This document shows positions 7,170-9,011 of a stretch of 9,011 nucleotides of DNA, in pieces. Under the pieces are notes generated by a model. That model was not told the DNA's origin, ran no database searches, and saw only the letters and a program-made list of their open reading frames with translations. This stretch comes from JAQIBY01 sp034658655. Lineage in GTDB: Bacteria; Bacteroidota; Bacteroidia; Bacteroidales; ML635J-15. The DNA is taken from the NCBI GenBank assembly GCA_034658655.1, contig JAYEFQ010000141.1:1-9011 (forward strand), written 5' to 3'. Both the position numbers and the translations under genes were made by a program. Every line of letters starts with the position of its first letter. Position 1 is the stretch's first letter.

Positions 7170-7583
7170 CTAAATATTAATATGAAGATCTGCTTCCTGA
7201 GCTGAATCAAGATACTGCCCAATACCACAGAGATCATCAACGATATCAATAAAATCTTCTTTTTTCTCACCACCCCACATTTTTCCAGCGAGGCTACAGA
7301 CGTAAATTTTAACATCTGTGAATTCTTTTGCCTGCTTGAAATATTCGAGCCAAGTGGGACTGTTGAGTTCATCTAACTTTTTAAAGAAATGCTCTTTCAG
7401 GTGTGGGTATTCAACCAAAGAGTCCTGAAGTTCTTCATTTCCTTTAATAAAAGCTCTTGCAGCTGTCAGAAGCACATATACTTCTACATCCATATCATCA
7501 GCTGCTGCTCCGTTCATCATCACTCCGGCGCCGATTAGTTTATCTACGCTTCCTGACGCGAGTCCAATTACCATTTTTGCCAT
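7170..7583 (-). CDS. DsrE-family sulfurtransferase-like protein
   Basis: A 137-residue soluble protein of the DsrE/DsrF-like superfamily, which takes part in persulfide relay with TusA. Features: N-terminal beta strand MAKMVIGLASGSVDKL followed by the GA..MNGAAADDMDVEVYV segment typical of DsrE-like folds; a central helical insert (about 43-85); then VKIYVCSLAGKMWGGEKKED with C96 at the usual reactive position, and a second cysteine, C119, in DLCGIGQYLDSA. The C-terminus (ADLHINI) forms the expected last strand. The sequence is closer to the stand-alone DsrE proteins found next to tusA than to the DsrE of the DsrEFH complex; no dsrF or dsrH is present. It lies 35 nt after the rhodanese gene. 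No membrane helices are evident, unlike some DsrE2 proteins. Confidence 0.85.
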   Translation of the reverse strand: MAKMVIGLASGSVDKLIGAGVMMNGAAADDMDVEVYVLLTAARAFIKGNEELQDSLVEYPHLKEHFFKKLDELNSPTWLEYFKQAKEFTDVKIYVCSLAGKMWGGEKKEDFIDIVDDLCGIGQYLDSAQEADLHINI

Positions 7584-7618
7584 AATATTTTATATTTTAA
7601 TGATTAAAAATTCAATTA

Positions 7619-8005
7619 TCATCCACCACAACCACCGGATCCTGGCGGAGGTGCAGATTTTTCTCCTGATTCACCTACAGGTTCCAGCTCTACTAAATCA
7701 GGATAAGCTGTTTCCCAGTGGTCAAAGCCTTTTTCCAAAACCTTAACATTGCTATATTTCAGTTTTAGCAATTCAGCAGCAACCAAGCTAGAGTGTTCTC
7801 CGTTATCACAGAAAACATAAACTGGAGCACGATGATCATGTGCTTTATTGCTAATTTCCATAACAATAGTTTTTATGTTCAACACAAAAGTCCGACAAAT
7901 ATCAATTCCTTTTACAAAATGGCATATGTCCTGTGTTCTGTTTAACTTTGCCCTTAGATTGGATTTTTTATGACCTAGGTCATATCGAACATTGATTTTG
8001 GTCAT
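7619..8005 (-). CDS. Small rhodanese-like protein with a Gly/Cys-rich C-terminal tail
   Basis: Single-domain sulfurtransferase-like protein, 128 residues, first gene of the sulfur cluster. The C-terminal half is clear rhodanese: VYVFCDNGEHSS with active-loop C66 (C-x2-G-x2-S form), then AAELLKLKYSNVKVLEKGFDHWETAYP, here given in parts: AAELLKLKYSNVKVL, EKGFDHW. The N-terminal half is divergent: NLRAKLNRTQDICHFVKGID can be matched to the usual DVR...HI.GAIN stretch, so N16-L17-R18 replaces DVR. This match supports the ATG at 8005; starting at M49 would leave half a domain. The tail (109-128) ends PPPGSGGCGG, with C126 three residues from the end, a flexible segment that could carry or bind sulfur or metal. 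Extra cysteines C28 and C37 are present. Its start is 45 bp from the divergent regulator gene. Confidence 0.8.
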   Translation of the reverse strand: MTKINVRYDLGHKKSNLRAKLNRTQDICHFVKGIDICRTFVLNIKTIVMEISNKAHDHRAPVYVFCDNGEHSSLVAAELLKLKYSNVKVLEKGFDHWETAYPDLVELEPVGESGEKSAPPPGSGGCGG

Positions 8006-8027
8006 TATGTCTTTTTTAATATCTTTA
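7996..8027 (+). promoter_or_regulatory. Candidate Bacteroidota-type promoter of the Crp/Fnr gene
   Basis: TTTTG (7996-8000), a 19-nt spacer and TATCTTTA (8020-8027) match the TTTG-N19-21-TAnnTTTG pattern of the main Bacteroidota sigma factor except for the final base. Start of transcription would fall about 18 nt before the regulator ATG. The -33 part lies inside the first codons of the divergent rhodanese gene. Identified by eye; AT-rich DNA gives chance matches. Confidence 0.45.
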
Positions 8028-8050
8028 CCAACTGATAAAACACAACATCT

Positions 8051-8743
8051 ATGACAGGCAACATAACAAATAGCTGCACAGTTAGTTACGATTCATTTCA
8101 CTGTTTCGAAAAGCTTTCGGATAAGGAGTTATTGATGTTGGAAAAAAACCGGCTCGAGGTTTCTTATAAGAAAGGTGAGATTATCTGCAAGCAAGGAGCT
8201 TTTGCTTCACACATCATGTATATTTGTAAAGGGCTAGTAAAAATCTACGTTGAAAATGACCAAGGTAGCTTAATACTAAAGATACTTACTGAAGGCAAAA
8301 TGATTGGGCTTAGCTCACTGTCTGATGAGAATAATGTATTTCAGTATTCAGCACAAGCTTATAGCGATTCAGTTATTAACTTAATTGATATTAATGTCTT
8401 TCGTCAATTAATTAAAGAAAACGCAGAATTTGCAAGCGAAATAATCAATATTTTATGTGAAAATTCAATTCAAACTTACGGCAGATTCTTTAGCTTTACC
8501 AATAAGCAGTCCTATGGCAGGTTAGCTGATATAATACTCTGCTTAGCATGCAGTATTTTCAAAAAAGAGGACTTTGAATTAAACTTAACCCGCAAAGAAA
8601 TAGCCGAATTGAGCGGTCTTTCAACGGAACGCACCATACGTATTCTCAAAAAATTTAAAGATGAGAAGTTAATTTCAATTGAAGAAAAGCGCTTTAAAAT
8701 ACTAGACAGCGAAAGATTACAGCAAATCAGTGATCACGGATAA
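8051..8743 (+). CDS. Crp/Fnr-family transcriptional regulator
   Basis: Dimeric DNA-binding regulator, 230 residues, normal for the family. The N-terminal cyclic-nucleotide-binding-like beta barrel (about 20-120) includes YKKGEIICKQGAFASHIMYI and CKGLVKIYVE; a long dimer helix (about 122-150) follows; the winged HTH spans about 150-225, with LTRKEIAELSGLSTERTIRI as the HTH core. In the recognition helix E193 and R197 align with the Glu and Arg of FNR, with Ile where FNR has Ser. The four-cysteine N-terminal cluster motif of FNR is absent: only C9 and C18 are N-terminal, with C46, C59, C136, C164 and C167 elsewhere. A canonical oxygen-sensing [4Fe-4S] cluster is therefore unlikely; the ligand is unknown. 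Divergent from the rhodanese gene, it is the obvious candidate regulator of the sulfur cluster. I see no clear terminator after it. Confidence 0.9.
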   Translation: MTGNITNSCTVSYDSFHCFEKLSDKELLMLEKNRLEVSYKKGEIICKQGAFASHIMYICKGLVKIYVENDQGSLILKILTEGKMIGLSSLSDENNVFQYSAQAYSDSVINLIDINVFRQLIKENAEFASEIINILCENSIQTYGRFFSFTNKQSYGRLADIILCLACSIFKKEDFELNLTRKEIAELSGLSTERTIRILKKFKDEKLISIEEKRFKILDSERLQQISDHG

Positions 8744-9011
8744 TTACAGTTATTTAAATTGCATCCAGAATTACGAATCAACTTCAATATCAGAAAATTA
8801 TCAACGGCTTACGCTTTTAATTCAAAATCGTTAGCCCCGAAAAAATAGGTCATCCCTAACGGGATTTTAATCATATTGTCTGCTTTAATCCACGAACTAC
8901 CATTCGGGGTTAAAAATAGAAAGTTCCTACGGAACTGGTTTGTTATACCATTTATTAATCAAAATTGCAAGTATAATGCCGATGTAGATTCAACACCGAT
9001 AGGCGAAGCAA
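8744..9011. other. Non-coding right end with palindromic repeats
   Basis: No gene is visible on either strand in this 268-bp end. The first 87 bases after the regulator stop show nothing beyond AT-rich sequence, and the rest is dominated by the repeat cluster at 8831-8964. Confidence 0.6.
8831..8964. repeat. Compound palindromic intergenic repeat element
   Basis: Three nested or adjacent inverted repeats occur in 134 bp. An outer pair, TTAGCCCCGAA (8831-8841) and TTCGGGGTTAA (8903-8913), matches at 10 of 11 bases. Inside it lies the palindrome ATCCC-TAAC-GGGAT (8852-8865). To its right lies AGTTCC-TAC-GGAACT (8922-8936). The right edge, TTATACCATTT...AATCAAAA (8943-8964), is the reverse complement of blocks found at 224-245. 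Short palindromes of this ...CCnTAnGG... type are, as I recall, frequent between genes in Bacteroidota. No transposase is nearby; a REP-like or MITE-like origin is conjecture. Confidence 0.6.

Noticed and set aside
8020..8037. TATC-N10-GATA dyad between the rhodanese and Crp/Fnr genes as a regulator operator
   Set aside because: Only four bases per arm, no inner symmetry, and it overlaps the candidate -7 box; chance is likely in AT-rich DNA.
183..9011. GCGAAGCAA at 183-191 and 9003-9011 as direct repeats flanking a mobile island
   Set aside because: The neighbouring repeat blocks are inverted while this 9-mer is direct, so it does not belong to the same element; no integrase or transposase is present and the second copy is at the window edge.
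1..9011. CRISPR array, tRNA or rRNA genes
   Set aside because: No regularly spaced direct repeats, cloverleaf-like stretches or conserved rRNA segments were seen.

Overview
The window looks like chromosomal DNA of an anaerobic member of the Bacteroidota (probably a Bacteroidales/Marinilabiliales-type organism). The pointers are AT-rich sequence, A/T-rich leaders with no Shine-Dalgarno sequence before the start codons, a candidate TTTTG-N19-TATCTTTA promoter close to the Bacteroidota -33/-7 pattern, a Crp/Fnr regulator of the type common in that phylum, and short palindromic intergenic repeats near both ends. The taxonomic call is inference; there is no rRNA gene here.

Layout. Positions 1-309 are non-coding, with a short palindromic repeat at 214-261. 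A metal-dependent aminopeptidase P gene (310-1701, +) follows and ends at a strong bidirectional terminator (1728-1758). From 8005 down to 1773 all genes lie on the minus strand. In transcription order they are: a small rhodanese-like protein with a Gly/Cys tail, a DsrE-family protein, a TusA sulfur carrier, a terminator-like hairpin with a 119-bp gap, an MvhD/FlpD-like protein, a short HdrA-like flavoprotein (QmoA-like), a full-length HdrA-like flavoprotein (QmoB-like), a small winged-helix protein, and a HdrC/NarI-type membrane subunit (QmoC-like). A divergent Crp/Fnr-family regulator (8051-8743, +) begins 45 bp from the rhodanese gene. The right end (8744-9011) is non-coding and carries a cluster of inverted repeats (8831-8964).

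How the genes may work together. Rhodanese, DsrE and TusA proteins hand sulfane sulfur from one cysteine to the next. HdrA/MvhD/HdrC-type proteins move electrons through FAD and many iron-sulfur clusters, and a QmoC-type subunit ties them to the membrane quinone pool. The cluster therefore reads as a self-contained sulfur-transfer plus membrane electron-transfer module. None of the usual partners of Qmo or sHdr (AprAB, DsrAB, a CCG-domain HdrB, lipoate-binding protein) is in the window, and unrelated genes bound the cluster on both sides. Its substrate and direction (oxidation of sulfane sulfur, or reduction of persulfide/polysulfide with menaquinol) cannot be read from the sequence. This is the most interesting content of the window.
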